64,000 bases of DNA from positions 496,001 through 560,000 of the forward strand of contig CAWDIJ010000010.1 of NCBI GenBank assembly GCA_963802375.1, in the 5' to 3' direction. A program made the position numbers and the translations under genes. The notes below the pieces were generated by a model, which saw only the letters and a list, made by a program, of their open reading frames with translations, did not search any database and was not told the origin of the DNA. How positions within the stretch are numbered: the stretch's first letter is position 1; the number at the start of each line of letters is the position of its first letter. Positions 6,563 through 15,400 of the stretch are shown piece after piece. The DNA comes from JACDAN01 sp963802375 (GTDB taxonomy: Bacteria; Actinomycetota; Thermoleophilia; Gaiellales; Gaiellaceae).

Positions 6563-9308
6563 GAGGGCGAGCCTTGCGGCGCTGGCGTCGGCGCTCGCGC
6601 TTCGACGCGTCAGAGCTGGCCGGCGGCACGACGGGCGCCGGAACCGGCGCGGCGACCTCTCCGTCCCCTCCGTCGACCGGCCCGGCCGGGACCGGCTCAG
6701 GCTCGGGCTCCTCATCGAGGTCGCTCGGCCGCTCGACCGGCTCGTCGAGACCCTTGCGGCCCTTGTACTCGGGCGACTTCTCGAGGAGCACGGCGAGGAA
6801 CGGGGCAGCGATGAAGATCGTCGAGAAGGCGCTGATCGAGATGCCGATGAGAATCGCGAACGAGAAGTCCTGGAGCACTTCGCCGCCGAAGACGTAGAGC
6901 GCGCCGACCGGGAGCAAGGTGATGATCGTCGTCGCCAGCGACCGGCGAACGGTCTCCCAGAGCGACGTGTTGATGATCGTCTTGATCGAGGACCGCCGCA
7001 TGATCGGCAGGTTCTCGCGCACGCGGTCGAAGATGATGATCGTGTCGTAGATCGAGTATCCGATGATGGTCAGGAATGCGGCCACGGTCGCCGCGCTCAC
7101 CTCCTTGCCCGCAAAGGAGTAGATGCCCAGCGCGATCAGGCCGTCGTTGACGATCGTCCGCAGGATCGGCACCGCGAACCGCCACTGGAAGCGCAGCGAG
7201 ATGTAGATCGTGATCAGGACGAACGAGATCAGGATCGCGTAGATCGCTCCGCGGAGGATCTGGTCGGAGAAGCTCGCGGAGACGTTCCGCACGCCCTGCT
7301 GCGTCGCGTTGAACTCCTCGGTGACGGCGCCGGTGATCTCGAGGACCCCGCCGGGCTCGAGCGGCTCGGTCCGGATCGTGAACTCGTTGAAGCCGCCGTC
7401 CGGCGCCTCCTCCCCGCGCCCTTGCACGATCGCATCGGGCTCGCCGATCTCCTGCATCTTCGCGGTCACTTCCTCCGGGGCCACCGCCTGCTGGGACGCG
7501 AACTCCATCTCCGTGCCACCGCGGAAGTCGATCCCGAGGTTCAGCCCCTTGAAGATCAGCGAGCCGATCGACGCCGCGATCAGGACGCCGGCGATCGTGA
7601 ACCAGATCCGCCGCTTGCCGACCGCGTCGAACATCTGCCAGCCCGCCATCTTCTGCGCGCTCGCGCCCATGAATCTCGGGTTGTCGAACCAGCGGAACCC
7701 GGCCAGGAGGCCGAGGAACGCGCGGGTCGCGAAGACGGCGGTGAAGATCGAGATGACGGTGCCGAGCAGGAGCATGAACGCGAATCCGCGCACCCCGCCC
7801 GTTGCGACCGCGAACAGAACCAAAGCCGTGATCGCCGTCACCACGTTCGCGTCGACGATGGTCGCGAAGCCCTTCTTGTAGCCCGACGCGATCGCGGCGC
7901 GCACCGACTTTCGGGCAGCCGCCTCCTCCTTGATGCGTTCGAAGATGACGATGTTCGCGTCGGCCGCGACCCCGATCGCCAGGATCAATCCCGCGAAGCC
8001 GGGCAGCGTCATCGTGACCTCGAAGAGCACGATGACCGCGTAGAGGAAGGCCGCGTTCAGCGCGAGGCCCATGACCGCGATGACGCCGAGGAAGCGGTAG
8101 ACGAGGAGCAGGAAGAGGAAGACGACCGCGAGGCCGATCAGCGACGCCTTGACCGCCTGGTCGAGCGACTCCTTCCCGAGCGTCGCCGAGACCCGCGTGA
8201 AGTCGACCTGCTCGAACTCGTACGGCAGCGCACCGCTGCGGAGGACGAGGGCGAGATCCTGGGCCTCGCCGGTGTCACCGATGCCGGTGATCTCCGCCGA
8301 GCCGCCGGCGATGCCGTCCGGGTTCTGGTCCCAGTCGATCGTCGGTGCCGACTTGATCTCGCGGTCGAGGACGATCGCGAAGCCCTGGAGCGCCCGGTCC
8401 TTGCCGACCTGGCCTGAGAGCAGCTGGCCGCGCTGGGCGATGTCCCGCGTGACGTCGTGGAACTTCTCGCCGCCGTCGTCCGTGAACTCCATCAGGACGA
8501 TCGGCCCCTGAGTCTGGCTGAAGTCCTGACGGGTGCCGTCGAGCTTCAGGTCGGCGCCCGTCATCTCGGGGACCGGGTCGTCCTTGTTCAGCGGGTCGTG
8601 CCGGAAGAGGTAGAAGTAGTCCTGCTGCGGCGGCGCCTGGTTGACGCCCGGGCAGTAGCGCTCGCCGATGCCGCAGGTGAGGATGATCGTCTTCTCCGGG
8701 ATCCCCCAGATCTGGAAGTTCTTCGGGATCGCCTTTCCGGTACGCGTCCTGTAGGCCTGCCGGATTCGATCCTGCGTTTCCTCCGGGCCGGAGATCACCT
8801 TCTTCGCCTTCGGGTCGACGAGGTAGTACTCGGGGATCTCGCCGCGCTTCGTCCGCGGCTGGAGCTCTTTCAGCAGCTGGAACTTGTTGGCACTGGGGAC
8901 CGGGAAGCCGTTCTCGTCGCGCGTCGGGTCGAGCGTGTTCTCGTTGACGTCGTAGAGCCCGAGCTGCGCGGTCTTGCCGATCAGCTCGCTCGCCTTTTCC
9001 GGGTCGTCGACGCCGGGGAGCTGGATCGAGATCTGATCCCGGCCCTGCTGGCGGATCTCCGGCTCGGAGACGCCGAGCGCGTCGACACGGTTCCGGATGA
9101 CCTCGATCGCGAGGTCCATGTTCTCGTCGGTGATCTCTTCGCCCTTCGGCGGGACCGCTCTCAGGACGAGCTCGACGCCGCCCTGGAGGTCGAGGCCGAG
9201 CTTGATCTCGCGGTGCAGCGGCGACTGCGGGATCGCCAGGAGCGCGACGCCGACGAGCGCCGCGACGACGAAGGCGAGCAGGGTGAGATTTCCGCGTCTG
9301 GTAGCCAC
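6546..9308 (-). CDS. secDF: Fused protein-export subunit SecDF
   Basis: 920 residues fusing SecD and SecF, the RND-like accessory subunits that use proton motive force to pull proteins out of the SecYEG channel. The SecD half has the signature LGLDLQGGVELVLR (about 38-51), a long periplasmic P1 domain and six membrane segments starting near LIGLAVVFLFLLLVYRF; the proton-relay region VAADANIVIFERIKEE is intact. The SecF half starts near residue 560 with LNLGIDFRGGTEMEF and contains TIIGYSIYDTIIIFDRVREN. The Pro/Glu-rich then basic C-terminal tail is unusual in length. GTG start at 9308 follows AAAGGG. It lies 9 nt after yajC in one operon. Confidence 0.95.
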   Translation of the reverse strand: MATRRGNLTLLAFVVAALVGVALLAIPQSPLHREIKLGLDLQGGVELVLRAVPPKGEEITDENMDLAIEVIRNRVDALGVSEPEIRQQGRDQISIQLPGVDDPEKASELIGKTAQLGLYDVNENTLDPTRDENGFPVPSANKFQLLKELQPRTKRGEIPEYYLVDPKAKKVISGPEETQDRIRQAYRTRTGKAIPKNFQIWGIPEKTIILTCGIGERYCPGVNQAPPQQDYFYLFRHDPLNKDDPVPEMTGADLKLDGTRQDFSQTQGPIVLMEFTDDGGEKFHDVTRDIAQRGQLLSGQVGKDRALQGFAIVLDREIKSAPTIDWDQNPDGIAGGSAEITGIGDTGEAQDLALVLRSGALPYEFEQVDFTRVSATLGKESLDQAVKASLIGLAVVFLFLLLVYRFLGVIAVMGLALNAAFLYAVIVLFEVTMTLPGFAGLILAIGVAADANIVIFERIKEEAAARKSVRAAIASGYKKGFATIVDANVVTAITALVLFAVATGGVRGFAFMLLLGTVISIFTAVFATRAFLGLLAGFRWFDNPRFMGASAQKMAGWQMFDAVGKRRIWFTIAGVLIAASIGSLIFKGLNLGIDFRGGTEMEFASQQAVAPEEVTAKMQEIGEPDAIVQGRGEEAPDGGFNEFTIRTEPLEPGGVLEITGAVTEEFNATQQGVRNVSASFSDQILRGAIYAILISFVLITIYISLRFQWRFAVPILRTIVNDGLIALGIYSFAGKEVSAATVAAFLTIIGYSIYDTIIIFDRVRENLPIMRRSSIKTIINTSLWETVRRSLATTIITLLPVGALYVFGGEVLQDFSFAILIGISISAFSTIFIAAPFLAVLLEKSPEYKGRKGLDEPVERPSDLDEEPEPEPVPAGPVDGGDGEVAAPVPAPVVPPASSDASKRERRRQRRKARPHGRAR

Positions 9309-9317
9309 CGCGACCCT

Positions 9318-9611
9318 TTAGGTTAGCTGCGTTCTTCCGGAGTCAACGGCGGCTCCTCGGGCTTCGGAACGCACGTTCGCGACGGCCTCTCTGGCGAGCC
9401 GAACTTCGGTGCCGGGCGCGATCTCGACGACGAGGTGGTCGTCGGCGATCGTGCGGACCGTCGCGAAGACGCCGCCGGCCGTGATCACCTCGTCCCCGGC
9501 CGAGAGCTCGGCCAGCATCGAGCGGTGCTTGGACTGCCGTTGCCGCTGCGGCCGGACGAGAAGGAACCAGAACACCGCTGCCAGCGCGGCGAGAAAGATC
9601 AACGGCTCCAT
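9318..9611 (-). CDS. yajC: Sec translocase accessory subunit YajC
   Basis: 97 residues: one N-terminal membrane helix (LIFLAALAAVFWFLLVRPQR) ending in the conserved RPQRQRQ turn, then the cytoplasmic GDEVITAGGVFATVRTI domain typical of YajC. YajC associates with SecDF and SecYEG. It sits between tgt (12-nt overlap with the tgt stop) and secDF, the classic tgt-yajC-secDF order. Confidence 0.95.
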   Translation of the reverse strand: MEPLIFLAALAAVFWFLLVRPQRQRQSKHRSMLAELSAGDEVITAGGVFATVRTIADDHLVVEIAPGTEVRLAREAVANVRSEARGAAVDSGRTQLT

Positions 9612-10732
9612 GCGTTTTGCGTCCTCAACTCCAGTGTGTTCAGGCGTTCGAGTGACTCGGCCTTGAAGGATGCCAGCAGGCCGTTCGCGATCGCGTGCCT
9701 CGCACCTGCTGTGACGTCCAGGACGAACCGAAGATTGTGAAGCGTGAGTAAGCGAATTCCGAGGAGCTCATGCTGGTTGACGAGGTGGCGAATGTAGGCC
9801 CGGGAGAAGCGGGCGCAGGCCGGGCAGGGGCAGTCCTCGTCGAGTGGGCTGGAGTCGCGGGCGAAGCGCGCGTTTCGCATGTTCAGCCGCCCCTCCCAGG
9901 TCAGCGCGGAGCCGGTTCTCGCGGTGCGGGTCGGGAGAACGCAGTCGAACATGTCGATACCCCGCTCGATCACTTCGAGGATCCCTGCTGCGTCGCCGAT
10001 GCCCATGAAGTAGCGCGGCTTCACCTCGGGCAGGAGCGGCGCGGCCCACGCTGTGGCGTCGAGGGTGAGGCCGCGCGGCTCGCCGACGGAGAGGCCGCCG
10101 AGCGCGTAGCCGTCGAAGTCGAGCGCGGTGATCTCCTCGATCGAGCGGCGGCGGAGCTCCGGGTGGGAGGCGCCCTGGGTGATCCCGAAGACGAGCTGCC
10201 CCGTTGCCCGGTCGGCCTTGCGCTGTCGCTGGGCCCAGAGCGTCGTCCGCCGGACCGCGTCCTCCAGCTCCTCGCGCGGGACGCCCGCAGGCGGACACAC
10301 GTCCAGGCACATGGCGATGTCGGAGCCGAGGTTCGCCTGGATGCGGGCCACGGACTCGGGCGTGAAGGTGGCGGGCGAGCCGTCGTAGACCGACCGGAAG
10401 GTGACGCCCTCGTCGCCGGCCGCGAGGATCGTGTCGCGGAGGGAGAAGACCTGGTACCCGCCGGAGTCGGTCAGGATCGCCCCGTCCCAGCCCATGAACT
10501 CGTGCAGGCCGCCGAGCTCCGCGATCAGCTCGTCACCGGGCCGGAAGTGCAGGTGGTACGTGTTGCCGAGCAGAATCGAGGCTCCAAGCTCGCGCACCTC
10601 GTCTGGATGGAGGGTCTTGACCGTCGCCTTGGTCCCGACGGGCATGAACGCGGGCGTCGGCACCTCGCCGTGGGCGGTTTGCAAGACACCGGCGCGCGCA
10701 GCGCCGTCGGTGGACGTGACACGGAAGCTCAC
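9599..10732 (-). CDS. tgt: Queuine/preQ1 tRNA-ribosyltransferase
   Basis: 377 residues. Tgt exchanges the guanine at position 34 of GUN-anticodon tRNAs for preQ1. The general acid/nucleophile motif LTDSGGYQVFSL is at about 88-98, the second active-site segment CVLPTRTARTG near 270, and the zinc site CPCPACARFSRAYIRHL near 300-318 is complete. The ATG overlaps the queA stop by 4 nt, so queA and tgt are translationally coupled. With queG at 34.1-35.1 kb, the late queuosine pathway is represented in this window; the preQ1-synthesis genes are not. Confidence 0.96.
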   Translation of the reverse strand: MSFRVTSTDGAARAGVLQTAHGEVPTPAFMPVGTKATVKTLHPDEVRELGASILLGNTYHLHFRPGDELIAELGGLHEFMGWDGAILTDSGGYQVFSLRDTILAAGDEGVTFRSVYDGSPATFTPESVARIQANLGSDIAMCLDVCPPAGVPREELEDAVRRTTLWAQRQRKADRATGQLVFGITQGASHPELRRRSIEEITALDFDGYALGGLSVGEPRGLTLDATAWAAPLLPEVKPRYFMGIGDAAGILEVIERGIDMFDCVLPTRTARTGSALTWEGRLNMRNARFARDSSPLDEDCPCPACARFSRAYIRHLVNQHELLGIRLLTLHNLRFVLDVTAGARHAIANGLLASFKAESLERLNTLELRTQNAWSR

Positions 10733-11751
10733 CGGATCAGCATCGCGTCGCCGAAGGAGTAGAAGCGATAGCGCTCGGCGATCGCGAGCTCGTAGAGGCG
10801 CCGGGTCTCCTCGATGCCCGCAAAGGCCATGACCAGCGCGAGGAGCGTCGAGCGCGGTAGGTGGAAGTTCGTCAGCAGGGAGTCGACGCGCTTGAACTCG
10901 AACCCGGGCGTGATGAACAGGCCGGTGCGGCCTTGTAACACAGTGTTACTTGCCCCCCGCCCGCCCGGCGCTTCGGCTCCAGCGGCGGGATCGGGCGGCA
11001 CTTCGTCGGCTTGTAACACAGTGTTACTTGCCAGTGTCTCGAGGACTCGCGTCGTCGTCGTGCCCACCGCGAGCACAAGGTCCGCCGACCGGATTCGCTC
11101 CCAGGCCGCCGCCTCGACCGCGTACCGCTCGGTGTGGATCTCATGCTGCTCGAGCGTCTCCGACTCGACCGGGCGGAAGGTGTCGAGGCCGACATGGAGC
11201 GTGACCCGCTCGACGTCGAGTCGGCTGAGCAGCTCCGGCGTGAAATGGAGGCCCGCTGTCGGCGCCGCGGCCGAGCCTTCCTCGCGGGCGTAGACCGTCT
11301 GGTAGCGGTCCGGATCGGCGAGCGTCTCGGTGATGTACGGCGGGAGCGGCGTCTCACCGGCCGGCTCGCCCTCGAGCCGCAGCCGCCAGCGCCCGCCGCC
11401 GAGGGGCTCGAGCAGCTCGACCGGGCCGAGCCGCTGCCCGGCCCTCAGCCTGCGGGTTGGACGCGCCAGCCCTTCCCAGAGCCCGTTCTCCCCCACGCGC
11501 TCGAGGAGCAGCACCTCCGCCTCTCCCCCGCCCGGACGCTGCAGCCGCAGCCTCGCCGGCAGCACCCGCGTCTCGTTGACGACAACGAGCTCGTCCTGTG
11601 CAAGCTCCTTCGGCAGCTCGGAGAAGCGCCGGTGCCGCACATCGCCCGTCGACCGGTCGTAGACGAGGAGCCGCGACTCGTCCCGCCGCTCCGCCGGTCG
11701 CTGGGCGATCAGCTCCGGCGGGAGCTCGTACTCCAGCGCCGAGGTGTCCAT
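10729..11751 (-). CDS. queA: S-adenosylmethionine:tRNA ribosyltransferase-isomerase
   Basis: QueA transfers and isomerises the ribosyl part of SAM onto preQ1-tRNA to make epoxyqueuosine. Landmarks are the N-terminus LEYELPPELIAQRPAERRDESRLLV, split here as DYELPPELIAQ-type, YARE near 155, TAGLHFTPELL (about 165-175), VGLDTFRPVE (about 190) and LFITPGFEFKRVDSLLTNFH near the C-terminus. Residues about 240-273 are foreign: SNTVLQ appears twice, 26 codons apart, separated by a Pro/Gly/Ala-rich stretch. These codons are the twin-palindrome element (10932-11032) inserted in frame into the loop before LFITPGF. The rest of the protein is intact, so it is probably functional. Confidence 0.95.
   Translation of the reverse strand: MDTSALEYELPPELIAQRPAERRDESRLLVYDRSTGDVRHRRFSELPKELAQDELVVVNETRVLPARLRLQRPGGGEAEVLLLERVGENGLWEGLARPTRRLRAGQRLGPVELLEPLGGGRWRLRLEGEPAGETPLPPYITETLADPDRYQTVYAREEGSAAAPTAGLHFTPELLSRLDVERVTLHVGLDTFRPVESETLEQHEIHTERYAVEAAAWERIRSADLVLAVGTTTTRVLETLASNTVLQADEVPPDPAAGAEAPGGRGASNTVLQGRTGLFITPGFEFKRVDSLLTNFHLPRSTLLALVMAFAGIEETRRLYELAIAERYRFYSFGDAMLIR
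10932..11032. repeat. Twin-palindrome element, copy 1, inside queA
   Basis: Two 23-bp direct repeats, each centred on the palindrome GTAACACAGTGTTAC (10935-10949 and 11013-11027), lie exactly 78 bp apart. The GC-rich spacer can itself form a hairpin (CCGCCC...GGGCGG). The 78-bp period keeps the queA frame open, and both repeats encode SNTVLQ. Related twin palindromes are at 18341-18417 and 27957-28034. Confidence 0.85.
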
Positions 11752-11764
11752 CCGGGGGCAAAGC

Positions 11765-11770
11765 TACAGT
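11765..11770 (+). promoter_or_regulatory. -10 hexamer TACAGT, leaderless start
   Basis: TACAGT ends 6 nt before the GTG at 11777; the intervening CGCCCC cannot act as a ribosome binding site. Confidence 0.45.
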
Positions 11771-11776
11771 CGCCCC

Positions 11777-12235
11777 GTGGACTACGCGGCCGTCGAACGG
11801 GCACGAGAGCGGCTGGAAGCCGCCGCCCAGTCGCGAACTCAGCCGGGCGACGTGGATGCGGCGCTCGAGCGCGCGAGGGCGCAGGTGGAGGAGCTCGGAG
11901 AGCTCGCCGCACGGATCGAGACCGCGCTCCCGGTCGCCGTCGGCCAGGCCGTCCAGGACGGCATGCGGGCCGAGGCGCTGCCCGTCGCCCGCCAGCTCGC
12001 CGAGGTGCGCGGCCTCGCCGGCCAGACCATCCGGCGCCTCGAGCGGATCGAGAACGACACCCTCGCCGAACGGCACGCACGGGTGGACGACCTCGCCCTA
12101 CTGGTCGACCTGATCTCCTCGGGCTGGAAGAGCGTCGACGAGCGCCTCAGCCGCATCGAGACCGCCGTCAAGCAGGCGAACGGCGCGATCGTCTACCGCA
12201 TCGAAGACGCGCAAGAGCGCCGCGAAGCGGGCTAG
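11777..12235 (+). CDS. Coiled-coil protein of unknown function
   Basis: 152 residues, rich in Glu, Arg and Ala with heptad-like patterning (VEELGELAARIETAL; LAEVRGLAGQTIRRLERIE; VDERLSRIETAVKQ), no signal peptide, no membrane segment and no recognised domain. GTG 11777 is preferred over an in-frame GTG at 11744 because the latter would overlap the start of divergent queA and because the TACAGT box fits 11777. It ends 4 nt into the convergent UbiA gene. Function unknown. Confidence 0.6.
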   Translation: MDYAAVERARERLEAAAQSRTQPGDVDAALERARAQVEELGELAARIETALPVAVGQAVQDGMRAEALPVARQLAEVRGLAGQTIRRLERIENDTLAERHARVDDLALLVDLISSGWKSVDERLSRIETAVKQANGAIVYRIEDAQERREAG

Positions 12236-13104
12236 ACCAACAACAGGATCGTCGCCGAGGTCACCGCCCACGCGGCGATCGTCGCCAGGATCGGCACGTC
12301 CGTCAGCAGCACGTTCTCGGGCTCCTCCCCGAGGTCCTCACGGTGCATCAGCTGGATGTACCGGAAGAGGCCATAGACGACGAACGGAATCGTCGCCATC
12401 ATCGCGCTGCCCTCGCGCGCCTCGAAGGTGTACAGCGAGTAGGCGACGATCGTGCAGGCGGCGACGATGGTCACGAGCTGGTCGACGAGCTCCAGCGAGT
12501 AGCCGGAAAGCACGGGACGTCCCGCCTCGACGCCTGTCGTCGCCAGCTCGCCGCGGCGCTTCGCCAGCGCGAGGAAGAGCGCCAGCAACGCGGTGCACAC
12601 GATCAGCCAGGGCGAGATCCGCACGTCCACTGCCTCCGCCCCCGCCGCCGCGCGAATGACGAACAGGCCCGAGATCGCCATCACGTCGATCAACGGGAGG
12701 TTCTTCAGGCCCAGGCTGTACGCAAGCTGGAGCCCGACGAAGCCGGCCATGTACGCCAACGAGCCCCAGCCGAGCGGCGCCACGACCGCGAACGCGAGCG
12801 TCGCAAGGATTCCCGCGACGTTCAGCGCGCGCTCAGGACGAACCCTCCCACTCGCGATCGGGCGATGGCGCTTGAGCGGATGGAGCCTGTCCTGTTCTGC
12901 GTCCCGGACGTCGTTGTAGATGTACGCCGCGCTCGATGCCAAGCAGTAGGCGACGAAGGCTGCGGTCGCCTGCACCCACCGCTCAGGGTCGTCCAGCTCC
13001 GCGGCGAAGACGATCCCGGCGTAGAGCAGGAGGTTCTTCGTCCACTGCCGCGGCCGCATCGCCGCGAGCAGGCCGCCCTGGGCGGCGCGCTCAGTCGCCG
13101 CCAT
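12232..13104 (-). CDS. UbiA-family prenyltransferase, decaprenyl-phosphate phosphoribosyltransferase-like
   Basis: 290 residues with about eight membrane helices. MRPRQWTKNLLLYAG near residue 16 and the Asp-rich motif NDVRDAEQDRLHPLKRHRP (about 64-82) match the actinobacterial branch of UbiA that moves phosphoribose from PRPP to decaprenyl phosphate (the arabinan precursor pathway). The second Asp-rich loop is weaker (LALAKRRGEL). A role in polyprenyl-phosphoryl sugar synthesis is therefore likely but the acceptor is inferred. Start 13104 overlaps the histidine kinase stop by 14 nt; ATG 13059 is an alternative. Confidence 0.8.
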   Translation of the reverse strand: MAATERAAQGGLLAAMRPRQWTKNLLLYAGIVFAAELDDPERWVQATAAFVAYCLASSAAYIYNDVRDAEQDRLHPLKRHRPIASGRVRPERALNVAGILATLAFAVVAPLGWGSLAYMAGFVGLQLAYSLGLKNLPLIDVMAISGLFVIRAAAGAEAVDVRISPWLIVCTALLALFLALAKRRGELATTGVEAGRPVLSGYSLELVDQLVTIVAACTIVAYSLYTFEAREGSAMMATIPFVVYGLFRYIQLMHREDLGEEPENVLLTDVPILATIAAWAVTSATILLLV

Positions 13105-14479
13105 CCCCCGGCGACAGCGGGAGCACGAGCTCGAATCGCGCCCCTTCACCCGGAGACGACTTCAGGCGGATCCGGCCGCCGTGGGCTACCGCGAGCTCCC
13201 GCGCGATCGCCAGGCCGAGGCCGGTGCCAGAGCCGTCCCGCGTCCAGAACGGCCGGAAGATCCGCTCCTGCTCCTCCGGCTTGATCCCGGGCCCGGTGTC
13301 CTCGACTGCAACCGACACCGTGCCGTTCTCCGCACCGAGCTGCAGCTCGACCCGGCCCCCGTCGGGCGTCCACCGGAAGGCGTTCGAGAGCAGGTTCGAG
13401 ATGATCTGGAGCACCCGGTCGCCGTCGGCCACAATCACCGGCCTGGCGGAGATGTCCTGGCGGTAGTCGATGTCGCGCCGCCTCGCCTCCTCGGCGAACG
13501 TGTTGTACGCGCGCTCGAGCAGGTGGCCCATGTCGACCTCCTCGCGCCGCAGCGTGAATCGGCGCGTGTCGAGCTTGGCGAGGTCGAGCACGTCGCCGAC
13601 CAGTCGCTCCAAGCGCATCGCCTCGTGTGCGATCACGTCGAGAGACTCCTGCCGCGCCTCCTCGTCCTGCGCCACGCCCTCGCGGAGTGCCTCGACATGG
13701 CCTCGGATCGCGGTCAGCGGTGTCCGCAGCTCGTGAGAGACAGTCATCAGGAAGTTGCGCTCGAGCTCCTCCGCCTCCTGGAGGCGCGCCGCCATCTCCC
13801 GGAAGCGCTCGGCCAGCTGGCCGATCTCCCCGCTCGCGTTGATCTCGGGAACCTCGTACAGGCCGCCCGCGATGTTGTCGGCCGCCTGCGAAAGCGCCTG
13901 GACGGGCTCGGTGATGCGGCGGGACAGGTACCAGGCCAGTGCACCCGCGACGACGATTCCGAAGATCCCCGCAAGCGTGAGCCGCTCGATCAGGGTTGTC
14001 CAGCGCTCACGGAGCTCCGCCTTCGGCTTCGCGGCGATCAGCGCGCCGTAGACCTTGCCGTCGATCCGGACCGGATGCGCGACGGCGAGATACTCGCGTC
14101 TCGCACCAGGCGGCGTGAACTCGAAGACGTGAACGCGGCCGTCCTTCCAGTCGACCTCGCCGAGAGGCACTTCCTTGAGGCCGGTCGTCCCGCGGAACTG
14201 AATGCGAAGGCCGGTATAGAACAGCTTGCTGCCGCTCGCCTGCTCCAGCCGCTCCGGCTCGACGAAGTACGGACGATCCTGGTCGGCGGCTCGGATCGCC
14301 TGCTGCGCGTAGAGGCTCGAGAGCCCGCGTGCCTCTCGGCGAAGCTCCGCGACGAGGCGATCTTCGGTGTAGTCCTGGAAGAGCCCGAGGGCGATCAGCG
14401 TCGAGATCAGGCCGGCCAGCACAGCGCCAGCCAGGAAGAACGCCGGGAGGCGGAAGCGCAGCGACCGGAACATGGCCAT
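13091..14479 (-). CDS. Sensor histidine kinase (HAMP, HisKA, HATPase)
   Basis: 462 residues: first membrane helix about 9-33, extracytoplasmic sensor to about 165, second helix IFGIVVAGALAWYLS (about 173-187), HAMP (RRITEPVQALSQAADNIAGG), HisKA with the phospho-accepting His in SHELRTPLTAIRGH (about 249), and a complete ATPase with N box (NLLSNAFRWTPDGG), G1 (VEDTGPGIKPEE) and G2 (GTGLGLAIAREL). It pairs with the response regulator 14654-15382, from which it is separated only by hairpin element B. Confidence 0.95.
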   Translation of the reverse strand: MAMFRSLRFRLPAFFLAGAVLAGLISTLIALGLFQDYTEDRLVAELRREARGLSSLYAQQAIRAADQDRPYFVEPERLEQASGSKLFYTGLRIQFRGTTGLKEVPLGEVDWKDGRVHVFEFTPPGARREYLAVAHPVRIDGKVYGALIAAKPKAELRERWTTLIERLTLAGIFGIVVAGALAWYLSRRITEPVQALSQAADNIAGGLYEVPEINASGEIGQLAERFREMAARLQEAEELERNFLMTVSHELRTPLTAIRGHVEALREGVAQDEEARQESLDVIAHEAMRLERLVGDVLDLAKLDTRRFTLRREEVDMGHLLERAYNTFAEEARRRDIDYRQDISARPVIVADGDRVLQIISNLLSNAFRWTPDGGRVELQLGAENGTVSVAVEDTGPGIKPEEQERIFRPFWTRDGSGTGLGLAIARELAVAHGGRIRLKSSPGEGARFELVLPLSPGDGGD

Positions 14480-14653
14480 GCTTAGTTAGTGCGCCTCCAG
14501 GCGATACACGCCTGCTTCTGGCCCGCGATCACACGGCGCCAGAGCCGACCCTCGACCTCGCCCAGGCTGCCTAGCCTGCGCTCGGCCGAGTGCGCGCTCT
14601 GGCTTGGTGCTCGCGACCCAGAAGCGGGGCAGCATCACCTGAAGGCACACTAA
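14480..14653. repeat. Dispersed 165-bp hairpin element, copy B (inverted orientation)
   Basis: This copy runs TTAGTGCGCCTCCAGG (14487-14502) to CCTGAAGGCACACTAA (14638-14653), which pair in 14 of 16 positions, and touches the stop codon of the response regulator gene. Read on the minus strand its apex is CAGGCT-AGGC-AGCCTG, against AAGGCT-AGAC-AGCCTT in copy A: the A-T closing pair has become C-G, a compensatory change. A second one is TGATGC/GTATCG here against TGGTGC/GTACCG in copy A. The minus-strand GGAGG at 14494-14498 lies 15 nt before the kinase ATG. Confidence 0.85.
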
Positions 14654-15382
14654 TCAGGCGGTGACCGTGTCCTTGGAGGCGTCCTTCGCGGGCGCCGCCT
14701 TGTACCCGACCCCCCAGACGGTGACGATCGGGGAAGCGTCTCCGAGCTTGCGCCGGAGCTGCCGGATGTGGACGTCGACAGTCCGTGTGTCTCCGGCGAA
14801 CGTGTATCCCCAGACCCGCTCCAGCAGCTGGTCGCGCGTCAGCACGAGTCCGTTGTGGTCGAGCAGCTCCCAGAGGAGGTCGAACTCCTTTGGCGCGAGC
14901 TGGACGTCATTCCCGTCGACCTGCACCTCCCGCCGGCCGGAGTCGACCATCAGCTGCCCGTGCCGGATCTGGGTCGTCTGTGCCTGCTTCCGCTCGGGCG
15001 TCGAGCGGCGGAGAATCGACTTGACGCGGGCCACGAGCTCCCGAGGGTTGAACGGCTTCGTCAGGTAGTCGTCGGCGCCGACCTCGAGGCCGACGATCTT
15101 GTCGACGTCCTCGTCCCGCGCGGTCAGCATCAGGATCGGCACGTCGGACGTGTGGCGCAGCCGCCGGCAGACTTCGATGCCGTCGATGTCCGGCAGCATC
15201 AGGTCGAGGACGACGAGCGCAGGCGACTGGGAGTCGGCCAGCGTGAGCGCGTCACGCCCGTTCGGGGCGACCTTGACGTCGTATCCCGCATTGCGGAGGT
15301 ACATGGCCACGAAGGAGGCGATCGACGCCTCGTCTTCAACCACCAGCACGGTTTGCGCGTCGGACGATGCCATCGCGCCCAT
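14654..15382 (-). CDS. OmpR/PhoB-type response regulator
   Basis: 242 residues. Receiver domain: acidic pair in VVEDEAS (about 15-21), phospho-Asp in VVLDLMLPDIDG (about 60), TARDE and KPF (Lys about 110). Winged helix: LAPKEFDLLWELLDHNG, LTRDQLLERVWGY, VDVHIRQLRRKL and VWGVGYK. It is the cognate partner of the adjacent kinase. The start may be ATG 15382 or ATG 15373. The protein ends with a short Lys/Asp-rich tail beyond the wing. Confidence 0.95.
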   Translation of the reverse strand: MGAMASSDAQTVLVVEDEASIASFVAMYLRNAGYDVKVAPNGRDALTLADSQSPALVVLDLMLPDIDGIEVCRRLRHTSDVPILMLTARDEDVDKIVGLEVGADDYLTKPFNPRELVARVKSILRRSTPERKQAQTTQIRHGQLMVDSGRREVQVDGNDVQLAPKEFDLLWELLDHNGLVLTRDQLLERVWGYTFAGDTRTVDVHIRQLRRKLGDASPIVTVWGVGYKAAPAKDASKDTVTA

Positions 15383-15400
15383 CAGGATAGACCTCGCGGC

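Noticed and set aside
6303..8417. A 704-codon open frame on the plus strand across secDF
   Set aside because: It is antisense to the conserved SecDF sequence, has repetitive Arg/Asp/Glu composition typical of GC-rich shadow frames, and matches no family. Similar long shadows at 31851-34637, 48612-51077 and 11134-13284 were dropped for the same reason.
10932..11032. A CRISPR-like repeat-spacer-repeat
   Set aside because: There are only two repeats, no cas genes nearby, the repeat is a short palindrome and the segment is translated within queA.
9599..11751. A preQ1 riboswitch for the queA-tgt operon
   Set aside because: The space upstream of queA is only 25 bp to the divergent gene start and shows no preQ1 aptamer features.
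10729..11751. queA as a pseudogene because of the insertion
   Set aside because: The inserted segment keeps the frame, contains no stop and all family motifs before and after it are intact.
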